From positions 14,638 to 78,637 of the forward strand of contig NZ_JBALOV010000028.1 of assembly GCF_036965045.1 (NCBI RefSeq): 64,000 bases of DNA, written 5' to 3'. Positions 40,715 to 49,586 of this stretch are shown here, one piece after another. Origin of the DNA: Ferdinandcohnia sp036965045. Its GTDB lineage: Bacteria > Bacillota > Bacilli > Bacillales > Bacillaceae_L. The first letter of the stretch is position 1. Every line of letters starts with the position of its first letter. The translations under genes and the position numbers were made by a program. The notes below the pieces were generated by a model, which saw only the letters and a program-made list of their open reading frames with translations, searched no databases and had not been told where the DNA came from.

Positions 40715-41605
40715 TTAAGCACGAGGATGATAGTTTTTATAGACATCCTTCAAACGGGTTTTTGTGACATGCGTATATATTTGTGTTGTAGATATATCAG
40801 CATGACCAAGCATTTCTTGCACAGCTCGAAGATCAGCCCCATTTTCTAAAAGATGTGTTGCAAATGAATGACGTAGAGTATGCGGGGTTAATTCCTTCTC
40901 GATTCGTGCATCTTTCGCGATTTTTTTTAAGTTCTTCCAGAAACCTTGTCGTGTCATACGATTCCCATGATGATTCACAAAAAAGGCGTCGGTTCTCTTT
41001 TGCTTCACTAGTTGACCGCGACCATAATCTAAATAAGCTTGCAAAGCCTTCGTCGCTACACTCCCAAGTGGAACGATGCGCTCCTTATTTCCTTTTCCGA
41101 GGCATCTGATAAATCCCATCGATAAGTGGATATCAGCTAGATTTAAGTTAATAAGCTCACTTACACGAAGCCCTGTTGCATATAAGAGCTCAAGCATTGC
41201 TTTATCACGTATGCCAAGTGGTTTGTCCAATTTTGGTGCATCCAATAGTGCCTCTACCTCATTAATATTTAATACTTTCGGCAATGTCCGTTCTGCTTGT
41301 GGTGTTTCAATCTGTTCGGTTGGATCATGATCGGTAATTTTTTCACGAAACAAAAACTTATGAAACGAACGGATAGATGCTATATGTCTTGCTAAGGTTC
41401 TTGATGAATTTCCTTGTTCCTTTAGAGATTTTAAAAAATGGATGACTAGCAATCGGTTCACATCATTAAAGGATGTAATGTTTTCAATCTTAGTCATATA
41501 TTGATAGTATTTTTTAAGATCCCGTTCATAGGACTTCACCGTATTGGTAGCAAGTCTTCTTTCAACAACTAGGTAATGTAAATAATCTTTCAGTTGATCT
41601 TCCAC
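40715..41605 (-). CDS. xerD: tyrosine recombinase XerD (chromosome dimer resolution)
   Basis: Known as RipX in B. subtilis; acts with CodV/XerC at dif. The 296 residues include the core-binding domain and catalytic residues in ATGLRVSELINL, LTPHTLRHSFATHLL, EMLGHADISTTQIYTHV (Tyr nucleophile). The start is GTG. It lies 6 bases after yqzK and ends with a terminator, the usual context. Confidence 0.95.
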   Translation of the reverse strand: MEDQLKDYLHYLVVERRLATNTVKSYERDLKKYYQYMTKIENITSFNDVNRLLVIHFLKSLKEQGNSSRTLARHIASIRSFHKFLFREKITDHDPTEQIETPQAERTLPKVLNINEVEALLDAPKLDKPLGIRDKAMLELLYATGLRVSELINLNLADIHLSMGFIRCLGKGNKERIVPLGSVATKALQAYLDYGRGQLVKQKRTDAFFVNHHGNRMTRQGFWKNLKKIAKDARIEKELTPHTLRHSFATHLLENGADLRAVQEMLGHADISTTQIYTHVTKTRLKDVYKNYHPRA

Positions 41606-41611
41606 TGGTCT

Positions 41612-41839
41612 CTACTCCCCATTTCGGTAAAAAAACAGTAATCTATCTAGAAGGCCTTCCTCCTTTTCTTCAATCATTGAGGTAGCCTTCACCGAGGAAC
41701 CCTCTGGTTCATCATATTTGTGGTAATTTTGATATTCCTCATTAATCCATATAATACCATAGTAAAATAAAACCGTGCATCCAGTAAACAATACAAAAAC
41801 CTTTAATGTGTCATATACAACTCGAAACCATTGTCTCAT
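41612..41839 (-). CDS. yqzK: YqzK family membrane protein (DUF4227)
   Basis: A 75-residue protein with one membrane helix (VLFTGCTVLFYYGIIWI, residues 16-32) after an amphipathic start, and a charged C-terminus. This small gene sits between fur and xerD in Bacillus genomes. Function unknown. Confidence 0.85.
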   Translation of the reverse strand: MRQWFRVVYDTLKVFVLFTGCTVLFYYGIIWINEEYQNYHKYDEPEGSSVKATSMIEEKEEGLLDRLLFFYRNGE

Positions 41840-41943
41840 TTAATAATCCTCCAAAACCATCGTTATTAGAAGATATGCCAAATTTACATGGTTTTATACA
41901 CGAGTTTTGCGATTTCTTTCGATTCTATTAAATTATGAAAATG

Positions 41944-41972
41944 AAAAAACCCTTTTCTCGAAAGGAAAAGGG
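41944..41972 (-). terminator. terminator of fur
   Basis: On the minus strand CCCTTTTC and GAAAAGGG form an 8-bp stem, followed by six T. Confidence 0.85.
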
Positions 41973-41976
41973 CAGT

Positions 41977-42447
41977 TTATTTAAGATGATCTGTTTCTTC
42001 TTTAACCTCTTTATCATGACAACGATGACAAATACCATGGAAAGTTAAACGATGGTCTTTAATAATAAAATTCCAATTCTTTTCAACGATTTCTTCAACA
42101 TCCTCAAGTAAGTCTTCCTGAATTTCGTCGACTGCACCACATTCGATACACACTAAGTGATGATGGAAATGTGCTGCCCCTTCTTGGCGAAGGTCATATC
42201 TGGATACACCATCTCCAAAATTTATTTTATCAACGATCTTTAATTCGGTAAGTAATTCAAGGGTCCGATAAACAGTTGCTAAGCCGATTTCTGGCGACTT
42301 TTCTTTTACAAGGAGGTAGACATCTTCGGCACTTAAGTGATCCTCTTCATGTTCAAGCAGTACCCGAACGGTCGCCTCACGCTGTGGTGTAAGCTTATAA
42401 CTAGACGAATGCAACTGTTTTTTTATACGATCAATCCGATTTTCCAT
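41977..42447 (-). CDS. fur: ferric uptake regulator Fur
   Basis: A 156-residue iron-dependent repressor. The start MENRIDRIKKQLHSSSYKL at 42445-42447 has GGGAGGG upstream. The winged helix (LATVYRTLELLTELKIVDKI) is followed by the HFHHHLVCIECG and HGICHRCHD metal-binding sequences with both CxxC zinc pairs. It would control the Fur-boxed ABC transporter at 56.4 kb. A PerR-like site lies upstream. Confidence 0.97.
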   Translation of the reverse strand: MENRIDRIKKQLHSSSYKLTPQREATVRVLLEHEEDHLSAEDVYLLVKEKSPEIGLATVYRTLELLTELKIVDKINFGDGVSRYDLRQEGAAHFHHHLVCIECGAVDEIQEDLLEDVEEIVEKNWNFIIKDHRLTFHGICHRCHDKEVKEETDHLK

Positions 42448-42509
42448 GTAAAACTTTCCCTCCCTCGCCGTTACCTCATTATTATAACAGAAGAAGGGGC
42501 ACTGTCCAA

Positions 42510-42524
42510 ATAAAATAATTATAA
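42510..42524. promoter_or_regulatory. PerR-box-like site upstream of fur
   Basis: On the minus strand TTATAATTATTTTAT matches the PerR consensus TTATAATnATTATAA except for two positions. B. subtilis fur is repressed by PerR, so the site is plausible. Two AACAATTCTTATT repeats lie just upstream (42534-42563). Confidence 0.45.
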
Positions 42525-42561
42525 ACAAGAGTAAACAATTCTTATTATTTAATAACAATTC

Positions 42562-43209
42562 TTATTTATTTACTACATCAATTATTTCCTTCATTAGAAC
42601 GGGAGAAGCAAATGCCTCTATAGCTGAAGCCATTAAAATCACGAAACTTACAGCAACCATTAACAGCGAATAGCGAGTCAATAACTGTAAAATGGGCTCG
42701 TTCATACGCTTCATAAATTGCTGACGAATCATTTTCAATGAGAATGCGACAGCAACTGTACCGACGATGATGAAAGTCGGAATGATGAGTAGATTTTGAG
42801 GCAGTACGGAAACAAATGATAAAAGAAACCCGCTCCAGCCCATTTGATTGACGAGAAAACCAACTGTAAATCCGACGACTACCCCTTTTAGGAATAACAA
42901 AATTAAGATGATCGGCAGCCCGATGATGGAGATTCCTAATATCCACATGAGACCGACATATTTCAGATTGTGAAGGATGCTTTGTTTGAACATATCAGTT
43001 GAATTGGCATAGGTGCCCTCAGCCACCTCTCCGAAAAATCGACTTAAATAGAAAAAGAGATCGTCTTTTTGACTGGGATTAAGGCTGTTTACAACGATTG
43101 CTCCGAAGATAACACCCATTAAGAATAGGACAGAAATAAATATATATATGGATGAATGTTCACGAAAATGGTTAACTATAATTGTTTTATATGGCGGTTG
43201 CTTTCTCAT
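42562..43209 (-). CDS. spoIIM: stage II sporulation protein M
   Basis: A 215-residue membrane protein of the engulfment (SpoIIDMP) machinery with about five helices. The basic N-terminus (MRKQPPYKTIIVNHFREH) precedes the first helix. The family pattern NILHNLKYVGLMWILG and GFTVGFLVNQMGWSG is present. It is next to fur, as in B. subtilis. Confidence 0.93.
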   Translation of the reverse strand: MRKQPPYKTIIVNHFREHSSIYIFISVLFLMGVIFGAIVVNSLNPSQKDDLFFYLSRFFGEVAEGTYANSTDMFKQSILHNLKYVGLMWILGISIIGLPIILILLFLKGVVVGFTVGFLVNQMGWSGFLLSFVSVLPQNLLIIPTFIIVGTVAVAFSLKMIRQQFMKRMNEPILQLLTRYSLLMVAVSFVILMASAIEAFASPVLMKEIIDVVNK

Positions 43210-43298
43210 CTATCGTTCCTCCTATCAATCTTCTAGTAGATTCTATGAGGACAAATAGAATTCTATGACAACTTGCCAAAACTATTTCTAGTGATTTG

Positions 43299-43422
43299 GA
43301 AAAGCGCAAGGCGCCCGTCTATCGGCGACAAGCATAAGACAAGCGCTGACAGAAGGCGCTTTTTGCCTTCCGAAGCGATTGGCTAGACCAGAGAGCCGAT
43401 GGCGCCTGGAGCTAGACATCGA
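43299..43422 (+). repeat. dispersed intergenic repeat, copy 2
   Basis: It starts with GGAAAAGCGCAAGGCGCCCG and ends with GGCGCCTGGAGCTAGACA, with an AGAAGGCGC/GCCTTC hairpin in the centre. It is related to the copies at 35761 and 60661 and lies in the space between spoIIM and the endonuclease-Q-like gene. Confidence 0.7.
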
Positions 43423-43457
43423 AAACTTCGAAAAAAATCTTATACTATTTTATCTTC

Positions 43458-43488
43458 AAAAAAAAGAGACTCTTTTTATTGAGAGTCT
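43458..43488 (-). terminator. terminator of the endonuclease-Q-like gene
   Basis: On the minus strand AGACTCT and AGAGTCT form a 7-bp stem around an 8-base loop, followed by eight T. The stem overlaps the stop codon. Confidence 0.85.
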
Positions 43489-44645
43489 ACTTTTCCATAT
43501 TTTCCGCCGCCCCCTGACTTTAACCGGAGTTTTCCTTGTCGTGCTCGGATAATAATGTCGACGATTGAGCCTTTCACCACATGTCTTAGTTCTTCTTCAG
43601 GTATTTCATGTAGAATTGCCATTTCTGTTTTAAAATAATCCCTTAATTTTTGTAAGGTTTTCGGCCCTAACCCGGGAATAAATTCAAGTGGAACTTGATG
43701 CACATATGGCGGCCGATTTGGATTTGCTTCATCCGTAGTTTTTAATTCCTGAAGCCGGTCAAAAACACCTTTTACAAACTTTGAATGCCCGCAGCTTGGA
43801 CAAACCTCTTGCGCAACATCCTCGATAATTGTTAAACATTTCTCACAGGTTGTTTTATGATATTTTCCTAACAGAGGATCTAGCCCGTAATTTGCAACAA
43901 CTTCTCTACCATCTTTTTGGTGGAGTGCCAGCCTTAGCTCCTCAAAGGTAGGCTCTTGCATTTTGATAATTTGATATTCCCTGGCAATTTTCGGAAGGGA
44001 ATGTGCATCTGAATTTGATACAAAAGTATAGGAATGCAATTCTTTAATTTGGTCGGCCATATTGGTATTCGAACTCAATCCAAGCTCAATTGCGTCAATT
44101 AAATCTTCATCAAACACTTCAGTTAATGATTGTTTTACCCCGCGCCCATACATGCTTTTGTATGGAGTGAAGACATGTGCAGGGATAAAAATACCAGATA
44201 ACTCTTTAACCTTTCTTTGGAGCTCCCTGCCACTCACATAAATTCTTTGTGAACTCAATGTAATATTCTTCATTCGTTCGGAGAGCCAATTCGAGAAAAG
44301 CCTCATTTTTTCAATTGTAGGTATAAAAGCAAGGACATGGATAGGGCCTTTGCAGGTTTCATCATAGATTTCAAGCTCTGACCCGATTAAGAGGGTCACA
44401 TTTTTAAATCGTAATCCACCCTCTTGATATGGATATACTTCACCAATTCTAATTAACGCCTCGAGTTCTTCAATGACTTCTGGAACATGACAATCAATTA
44501 CACCAATCATGTCCATCCCTTTAATTTCAGTGGACTCCTGCAGGATATTACCAATTGTAAGAGATTTTGCTCCTGTAATTTTTACCGGTCTGCCTGAATT
44601 CGTTCTGCCGATATGGATATGGAGGTCAACATAGTAATTGTTCAT
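43476..44645 (-). CDS. endonuclease Q family PHP-domain protein
   Basis: A 389-residue protein with an N-terminal PHP domain (NNYYVDLHIHIGR, IGVIDCHVPEV, SNSDAHSLPKI) and a zinc-binding part with CEKCLTIIEDVAQEVCPSCG, then a helix-hairpin-helix (FIPGLGPKTLQKLRDYF). The archaeal EndoQ cuts 5' of deaminated bases such as uracil or hypoxanthine, and Bacillus homologues do the same, so this is a repair nuclease. It ends with a terminator and follows nudF by 6 bases. In B. subtilis a fragmentary version is named yqxK. Confidence 0.8.
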   Translation of the reverse strand: MNNYYVDLHIHIGRTNSGRPVKITGAKSLTIGNILQESTEIKGMDMIGVIDCHVPEVIEELEALIRIGEVYPYQEGGLRFKNVTLLIGSELEIYDETCKGPIHVLAFIPTIEKMRLFSNWLSERMKNITLSSQRIYVSGRELQRKVKELSGIFIPAHVFTPYKSMYGRGVKQSLTEVFDEDLIDAIELGLSSNTNMADQIKELHSYTFVSNSDAHSLPKIAREYQIIKMQEPTFEELRLALHQKDGREVVANYGLDPLLGKYHKTTCEKCLTIIEDVAQEVCPSCGHSKFVKGVFDRLQELKTTDEANPNRPPYVHQVPLEFIPGLGPKTLQKLRDYFKTEMAILHEIPEEELRHVVKGSIVDIIIRARQGKLRLKSGGGGKYGKVDSQ

Positions 44646-44651
44646 TTTGGC

Positions 44652-45206
44652 TTATTCTCCCAATGCTTGCTGTAATTGTAAATACTGAACTGCATATGCC
44701 GTTTTTGCATCATAAATTTTCTTTTCTTTTATCAAATCAAGTGCTTCATCCAAAGTAACTTCAACCAAGTCGACAAATTCATCTTCATCTAAGCCAGCAG
44801 GGTTTTCAATTTTCTTTAACCCTTTTGCTATAAATAGATGAACCAATTCGTCTGCAAAGCCTGGTGATGTATAAAAAGAAATGAGTGGCGTTAATGTCTC
44901 ACAATCATAACCAGTTTCTTCTTCAAGTTCTCGTTTTGCAGTTGCCTCCGGTAACTCACCTTGTTCAAGCTTTCCTGCCGGAATCTCAACGATTATCTTC
45001 TCTAAAGCTTTGCGATACTGCTGCACCATTATTATCTTATGATCGTCCGTTAATGCAAGTATAGCGACAGCTCCAGGATGCTTGATAAGTTCTCGTTTAC
45101 TCGTATGTCCATTTGGTAACTCTACCTCTTCAATATGCAAGTCGATAATCTTTCCTTCATAAAGGACTTCCCTACTAATTGTCTTTTCTCGTAAATGATC
45201 CATCAT
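44652..45206 (-). CDS. nudF: ADP-ribose pyrophosphatase (Nudix hydrolase)
   Basis: A 184-residue Nudix enzyme that splits ADP-ribose. The Nudix box is GKLEQGELPEATAKRELEEE followed by TGY. AAGGAG precedes the start. It is cotranscribed with the endonuclease-Q-like gene and divergent from mciZ, as in B. subtilis. Confidence 0.92.
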   Translation of the reverse strand: MMDHLREKTISREVLYEGKIIDLHIEEVELPNGHTSKRELIKHPGAVAILALTDDHKIIMVQQYRKALEKIIVEIPAGKLEQGELPEATAKRELEEETGYDCETLTPLISFYTSPGFADELVHLFIAKGLKKIENPAGLDEDEFVDLVEVTLDEALDLIKEKKIYDAKTAYAVQYLQLQQALGE

Positions 45207-45287
45207 TGCCAGCTCCTTGTTCTACTAAATATATGTACTTCATACATTTTAGCATAGTTCTTTTTGTATTTTAAAAGGAGGTTCGCA

Positions 45288-45431
45288 ATGAAAATAGTGA
45301 TTGGAGAGAATCGGGTAGCATTAGTCGGAAAGGCCTGGGAAATTCGTGCAAAATTAAAGGAATATAGCCGTTCTTTTCAAACTGTCCAAGAATGGATCAA
45401 TCAAGGAAAGCTGGAACAGGAGAAAAAATAA
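45288..45431 (+). CDS. mciZ: mother cell inhibitor of FtsZ, MciZ
   Basis: A 47-residue peptide preceded by AAAGGAGG. The centre LVGKAWEIRAKLKEY is the same as I recall for B. subtilis MciZ (40 residues), and the gene position next to nudF also agrees. MciZ caps FtsZ filaments in the mother cell during sporulation and is made under sigma-E. The C-terminus is a few residues longer here (NQGKLEQEKK). Confidence 0.88.
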   Translation: MKIVIGENRVALVGKAWEIRAKLKEYSRSFQTVQEWINQGKLEQEKK

Positions 45432-45528
45432 ACCTACCTGACTACTCCCTTCAAATTATTTGTAGTTCGATAATGAAACAGATAAACTATGACTAGATGC
45501 TAAAAATTCAAAATTTGGAGGGGATCGG

Positions 45529-46452
45529 ATGGATAAAAGAAGAATCGGTTCTTCTGATTTAGTCGTGAGTAAAATTGGACTTGGCTGTATGTCCATTGGT
45601 ACCGATGAAAAAAAAGCATTACAAATCATTGATGCTGCTATAGATTTAGGGATTAATTATTTTGATACCGCGGATTTATATGATCAAGGTCTCAATGAAG
45701 AATTCGTTGGAAAAGCCTTAAAATCTAAAAGACAAGATATTATTTTAGCCACTAAAGTTGGAAACCGTTTTGAAAAAGGGAAAGAAGGATGGTCCTGGGA
45801 CCCATCCAAAAAATACATAAAGTCTGCTGTAAAGGATAGTCTCATACGCTTACAAACCGATTATATTGATCTTTACCAACTCCATGGTGGAACTATTGAA
45901 GATAATATTGATGAAAGTATTGAAGCGTTCGAGGAATTAAAAGAAGAAGGCGTCATTCGTTATTATGGAATCTCCTCAATCCGTCCAAATGTGATACGAG
46001 AATTTGTTAAGAAATCATCGATCGTAAGTGTGATGATGCAATACAGCATTTTAGATCGACGTCCTGAGGAGGAGATGCTTTCCTTTTTACACGAACACGA
46101 AGTTAGTGTCGTTGCACGTGGACCGATCGCAAAAGGATTACTGACCGATCGACCAATTCAAGTCGCTAGTCAAAGTATGAAACAAAATGGATATCTTGAT
46201 TATTCTTACGAAGAACTTACTGATGTAATTGCTAACATAAAGTCACAACTAGCGGGTAATCGACCATTAACAGAAATCGCTTTGCAATATTGTTTATACG
46301 AGGATGCAGTTGCTTCCGTCGTAACAGGTGCTAGTTCCACCCGACAAATTGAAAAAAATGTTGAAGCTGCAAATGCAATATCTTTAACAGATGAAGAGGT
46401 ACAGAAAATTAGAGAACTTACGAAGGCATCTGTTTACAAGCAACATAGGTGA
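45529..46452 (+). CDS. yqkF: aldo/keto reductase YqkF
   Basis: A 307-residue NADPH-dependent oxidoreductase. The catalytic tetrad appears as DTADLYDQG (Asp, Tyr), ATKVGNRF (Lys) and YQLHGG (His). The start has GGAGGGG upstream. It ends in a terminator-like hairpin. Physiological substrate unknown. Confidence 0.9.
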   Translation: MDKRRIGSSDLVVSKIGLGCMSIGTDEKKALQIIDAAIDLGINYFDTADLYDQGLNEEFVGKALKSKRQDIILATKVGNRFEKGKEGWSWDPSKKYIKSAVKDSLIRLQTDYIDLYQLHGGTIEDNIDESIEAFEELKEEGVIRYYGISSIRPNVIREFVKKSSIVSVMMQYSILDRRPEEEMLSFLHEHEVSVVARGPIAKGLLTDRPIQVASQSMKQNGYLDYSYEELTDVIANIKSQLAGNRPLTEIALQYCLYEDAVASVVTGASSTRQIEKNVEAANAISLTDEEVQKIRELTKASVYKQHR

Positions 46453-46488
46453 TTTCTACTACTTCATCAAATTTTTTCGAACAAGAAA

Positions 46489-46512
46489 CCCCACAGCAAC
46501 CTGTGGGGTTAT
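46489..46512 (+). terminator. terminator-like hairpin after yqkF
   Basis: CCCCACAG and CTGTGGGG form an 8-bp stem with a 4-base loop; only two T follow directly, so its strength is uncertain. Confidence 0.55.
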
Positions 46513-46524
46513 AGGGTTATACTA

Positions 46525-46773
46525 TTATTTAAAATCTGACCATTTAAGGTTACTCTCTTTCAACAGCTCCTCAAATGACTTATTTTTTTCTCGTTGTCTT
46601 CGTTCTTTTCTTTGTTTTTCAAGTTCTTCTTCCTGTTTCTTTTGCTCTTGGGCCTTTAACATCTGTTGTGTATTTTTTAGCTTTGAAACAATATCGTCAT
46701 TTAGTAAATCACCGAGACTTAGCTTCTCATCTTTTTGCTTTTTAACAGATGGCTTATGTTTCTTTTTAGCCAT
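46525..46773 (-). CDS. yqkE: YqkE family protein (DUF3886)
   Basis: The start at 46771-46773 has GGAGGG upstream, giving 82 residues beginning MAKKKHKPSVKKQKDEK. The middle is a long charged helix with many Glu and Arg (EQKKQEEELEKQRKERRQ), ending KESNLKWSDFK. Function unknown; conserved in Bacillus beside yqkF. Confidence 0.8.
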   Translation of the reverse strand: MAKKKHKPSVKKQKDEKLSLGDLLNDDIVSKLKNTQQMLKAQEQKKQEEELEKQRKERRQREKNKSFEELLKESNLKWSDFK

Positions 46774-46815
46774 ATTATTCCCTCCATACATCAGCCATTT
46801 GATTATTATTATAGC

Positions 46816-46849
46816 AAAAAAAGCGAATAACCGCTTGGAGGTTACTCGC
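46816..46849 (-). terminator. terminator of the sco operon
   Basis: On the minus strand GCGAGTAACC and GGTTATTCGC form a 10-bp stem (one mismatch), followed by seven T. Confidence 0.85.
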
Positions 46850-46858
46850 AATAATTGA

Positions 46859-47515
46859 TTAATACGCTTCTAGTAAGACGTCTTCATCAATAATAAGCTT
46901 TGGCTCAGTAGAAGCTATTATATCTTCCACGGAAAATCCTTTCGCAACCTCTACTAATCTTAAACCATTCTCAGTTACATCGATTACAGCACGGTCGGTA
47001 ATGATTCGATTTACGACCCCTTTTCCAGTTAAAGGAAGGGTACATCTTGTTAAGATTTTCGCTTCCCCTTTTTTATTCACATGATCCATAATAACAATGA
47101 CTTTCCTGGCACCATGAACCAGATCCATCGCCCCGCCCATTCCCTTTATCATTTTCCCAGGGATCATCCAATTTGCAAGGTCACCCGTCTCTGAAACTTC
47201 CATTCCCCCAAGAATTGCGATATTGATATGTCCACCGCGAATCATTGCAAAAGATTCTGCGCTGTCAAAATATGCTGCTCCTGGAATCGCTGTAACGGTC
47301 TCTTTTCCGGCATTGATTAAATCTGGATCAACATCTGCTTCAGTTGGATACGGACCTATTCCTAGCAAGCCATTCTCTGATTGGAGAACAACTTGTTTAT
47401 TAGAAGATATATAATTTGCAACAAGGGTGGGCATTCCAATTCCAAGATTAACATAAAAGCCATTCTCAATTTCCTTTTCAGCCCTTTTTGCTATCTTTTC
47501 ACGTGTATTTGTCAT
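46859..47515 (-). CDS. scoB: 3-oxoacid CoA-transferase subunit B
   Basis: A 218-residue subunit with the catalytic glutamate in LQSENGLLGIGPYP. With subunit A it moves CoA between succinyl-CoA and acetoacetate. The two genes and a thiolase gene are transcribed together and form a ketone-body module. The start follows scoA by about 15 bases. Confidence 0.9.
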   Translation of the reverse strand: MTNTREKIAKRAEKEIENGFYVNLGIGMPTLVANYISSNKQVVLQSENGLLGIGPYPTEADVDPDLINAGKETVTAIPGAAYFDSAESFAMIRGGHINIAILGGMEVSETGDLANWMIPGKMIKGMGGAMDLVHGARKVIVIMDHVNKKGEAKILTRCTLPLTGKGVVNRIITDRAVIDVTENGLRLVEVAKGFSVEDIIASTEPKLIIDEDVLLEAY

Positions 47516-47529
47516 CGCCTTCTCCCTTC

Positions 47530-48219
47530 TTACTTTGATAATGTTAATCGTTCAATTCGCTTCTTTTGTTCACCCACAATTAATCCTTGAACATAGATAC
47601 TTGGTGTGTGAATCAAATTTGGATCAAGGTCGCCAATTTCATAGAGCTGTTCAACCTCTGCAATCGTGACCTTTCCTGCAGCAGCAATCATCGGGTTAAA
47701 GTTACGTGCCGTCTTGTTATAGATTAAATTTCCCATCTTATCGGCCTTTTCCGCACGAACCAAACTGAAATCAGCCACAAATGCTTCTTCTAGCACATAC
47801 TCCTTGCCATTAAATACACGGGTTTCCTTTCCTTCGGCAATTGGGGTTCCGACTCCTGCTGGTGTAAAAAATGCTGGAATCCCCGCCCCACCGGCTCTAA
47901 TTTTTTCCGCCAAAGTGCCCTGGGGAACAAGTTCAACCTCTAGTTCCCCTGACAAGGCTTGCCGTTCAAATTCCTTGTTCTCCCCGACATACGATCCAAT
48001 CATTTTTGAAATTTGTTTGTTTTGTAAAAGTAAACCAAGTCCCCAATCATCAACGCCACAGTTGTTTGAAATAACGGTCAGATCCTTCACGCCAGACTCA
48101 GCCAAAGCGAAAATTAAATTTTCTGGGATACCACATAAACCAAATCCGCCAACCATAATCGTAGAGCCGTCTTTGACTTCCTTTATCGCTTCCTGAAAAG
48201 AGGAATATATTGGTTTCAT
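47530..48219 (-). CDS. scoA: 3-oxoacid CoA-transferase subunit A
   Basis: A 229-residue subunit with the CoA-binding GGFGLCGIPENLI near residue 24 and FTPAGVGTPIAEGKE in the middle. It forms a heterotetramer with ScoB. It follows the thiolase gene by 12 bases. Confidence 0.9.
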   Translation of the reverse strand: MKPIYSSFQEAIKEVKDGSTIMVGGFGLCGIPENLIFALAESGVKDLTVISNNCGVDDWGLGLLLQNKQISKMIGSYVGENKEFERQALSGELEVELVPQGTLAEKIRAGGAGIPAFFTPAGVGTPIAEGKETRVFNGKEYVLEEAFVADFSLVRAEKADKMGNLIYNKTARNFNPMIAAAGKVTIAEVEQLYEIGDLDPNLIHTPSIYVQGLIVGEQKKRIERLTLSK

Positions 48220-48231
48220 TTACACACCCCG

Positions 48232-49419
48232 CTAATCGATATTTTCAATAATTGTCGCTACACCTTGACCGCCGCCAATACAGAGGGTTGCTAATCCGTA
48301 GCGATCATTGCGACGCTTTAACTCATGAATTAGAGTAACAAGAATTCTTGCACCACTTGCACCAATTGGATGTCCTAAAGCAATTGCCCCACCATTCACA
48401 TTTAAAATCTCATGGTTAAAATGAAGCTCTCGGTCCACCGCAATAGACTGAGCAGCAAATGCTTCATTTGCTTCAATTAAATTCATATCACTGATACTTA
48501 ATCCGCTTTTTTTCAGTGCCTTTTGCACCGCTGTAACCGGACCAATCCCCATAATACTAGGGTCCACTCCAGCATTTCCATTCGCTTTTATCGTCACTAA
48601 TCCTTTAATACCAAGCTCATCAGCCTTCTTTTTACTCATTATTACAAATGCAGCAGCCCCATCATTTATTCCAGAGGCATTACCGGCCGTAACAGAGCCA
48701 TCCTTCTTGAATGCCGGACGCAAGCTACCGAGCTTCTCAACGGTTGTGCCTGCTTTAGGATATTCATCCGTATCAAAGATAATGCTTTCTTTTCTTCGTT
48801 GTGGAATGATAACTGGGACAATTTCTTCCTTAAATTTCCCTGCTTCAATTGCAGCTATTGCCCTCTCCTGGCTTCGAGCTGAAAAACGATCTTGTTCTTC
48901 TCTCGTAATTTCATATTTATCGCATAAATTTTCGGCTGTTATCCCCATATGATAATCATTAAATGCACACCATAACCCATCTGAAATCATGCTATCAATC
49001 ATCTTTTGGTCGCCCATCTTAAATCCATTCCGGGCACCCTTTAAAAGATACGGAGCCTGACTCATATTCTCCATTCCACCTGCCACAATTACATCGGCAT
49101 CACCAGATATGATTGCCTGTGTTGCTAAGTGGACTGCTTTTAATCCAGAACCACATACCTTATTTATTGTCATTGCTGGAGTTTCCTGTAGTAATCCTGC
49201 TTTAATGGCTGCCTGTCTTGCAGGATTTTGTCCTACTCCGGCCTGCAAAACATTTCCCATGATCACTTCATCCACAAGCTTTGGATCCACCCCAGCTTTT
49301 TCTAAAGCTCCTTTAATAACGACTGCACCAAGTTCAGGAGCCGAAACTGACTGCAAACTTCCTCCAAAGCTACCAATCGCTGTTCTGACACCGCTTACAA
49401 TTACTACTTCATTACTCAT
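48232..49419 (-). CDS. acetyl-CoA C-acetyltransferase (thiolase II)
   Basis: A 395-residue thiolase making or cleaving acetoacetyl-CoA. The nucleophilic Cys is in MTINKVCGSGLKAV, the His in GGAIALGHPIGASGARI and the second Cys in LCIGGGQG. First gene of the thiolase-scoA-scoB operon. Together they would convert acetoacetate to acetyl-CoA in catabolism. Confidence 0.93.
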   Translation of the reverse strand: MSNEVVIVSGVRTAIGSFGGSLQSVSAPELGAVVIKGALEKAGVDPKLVDEVIMGNVLQAGVGQNPARQAAIKAGLLQETPAMTINKVCGSGLKAVHLATQAIISGDADVIVAGGMENMSQAPYLLKGARNGFKMGDQKMIDSMISDGLWCAFNDYHMGITAENLCDKYEITREEQDRFSARSQERAIAAIEAGKFKEEIVPVIIPQRRKESIIFDTDEYPKAGTTVEKLGSLRPAFKKDGSVTAGNASGINDGAAAFVIMSKKKADELGIKGLVTIKANGNAGVDPSIMGIGPVTAVQKALKKSGLSISDMNLIEANEAFAAQSIAVDRELHFNHEILNVNGGAIALGHPIGASGARILVTLIHELKRRNDRYGLATLCIGGGQGVATIIENID

Positions 49420-49586
49420 TTCAACATCCCCTTATACGTTCGATCTTTATGTATTCAATATCATATATATTTCGATACTTTTTTCGAAATACCTCTTATT
49501 TTGTCTATATTCCTATTATTCTTGATTTTCGTGAAGCGACTCCACTAGAATAAGAGATAATAATATGGATTGCTGGAGGGGTGTCA

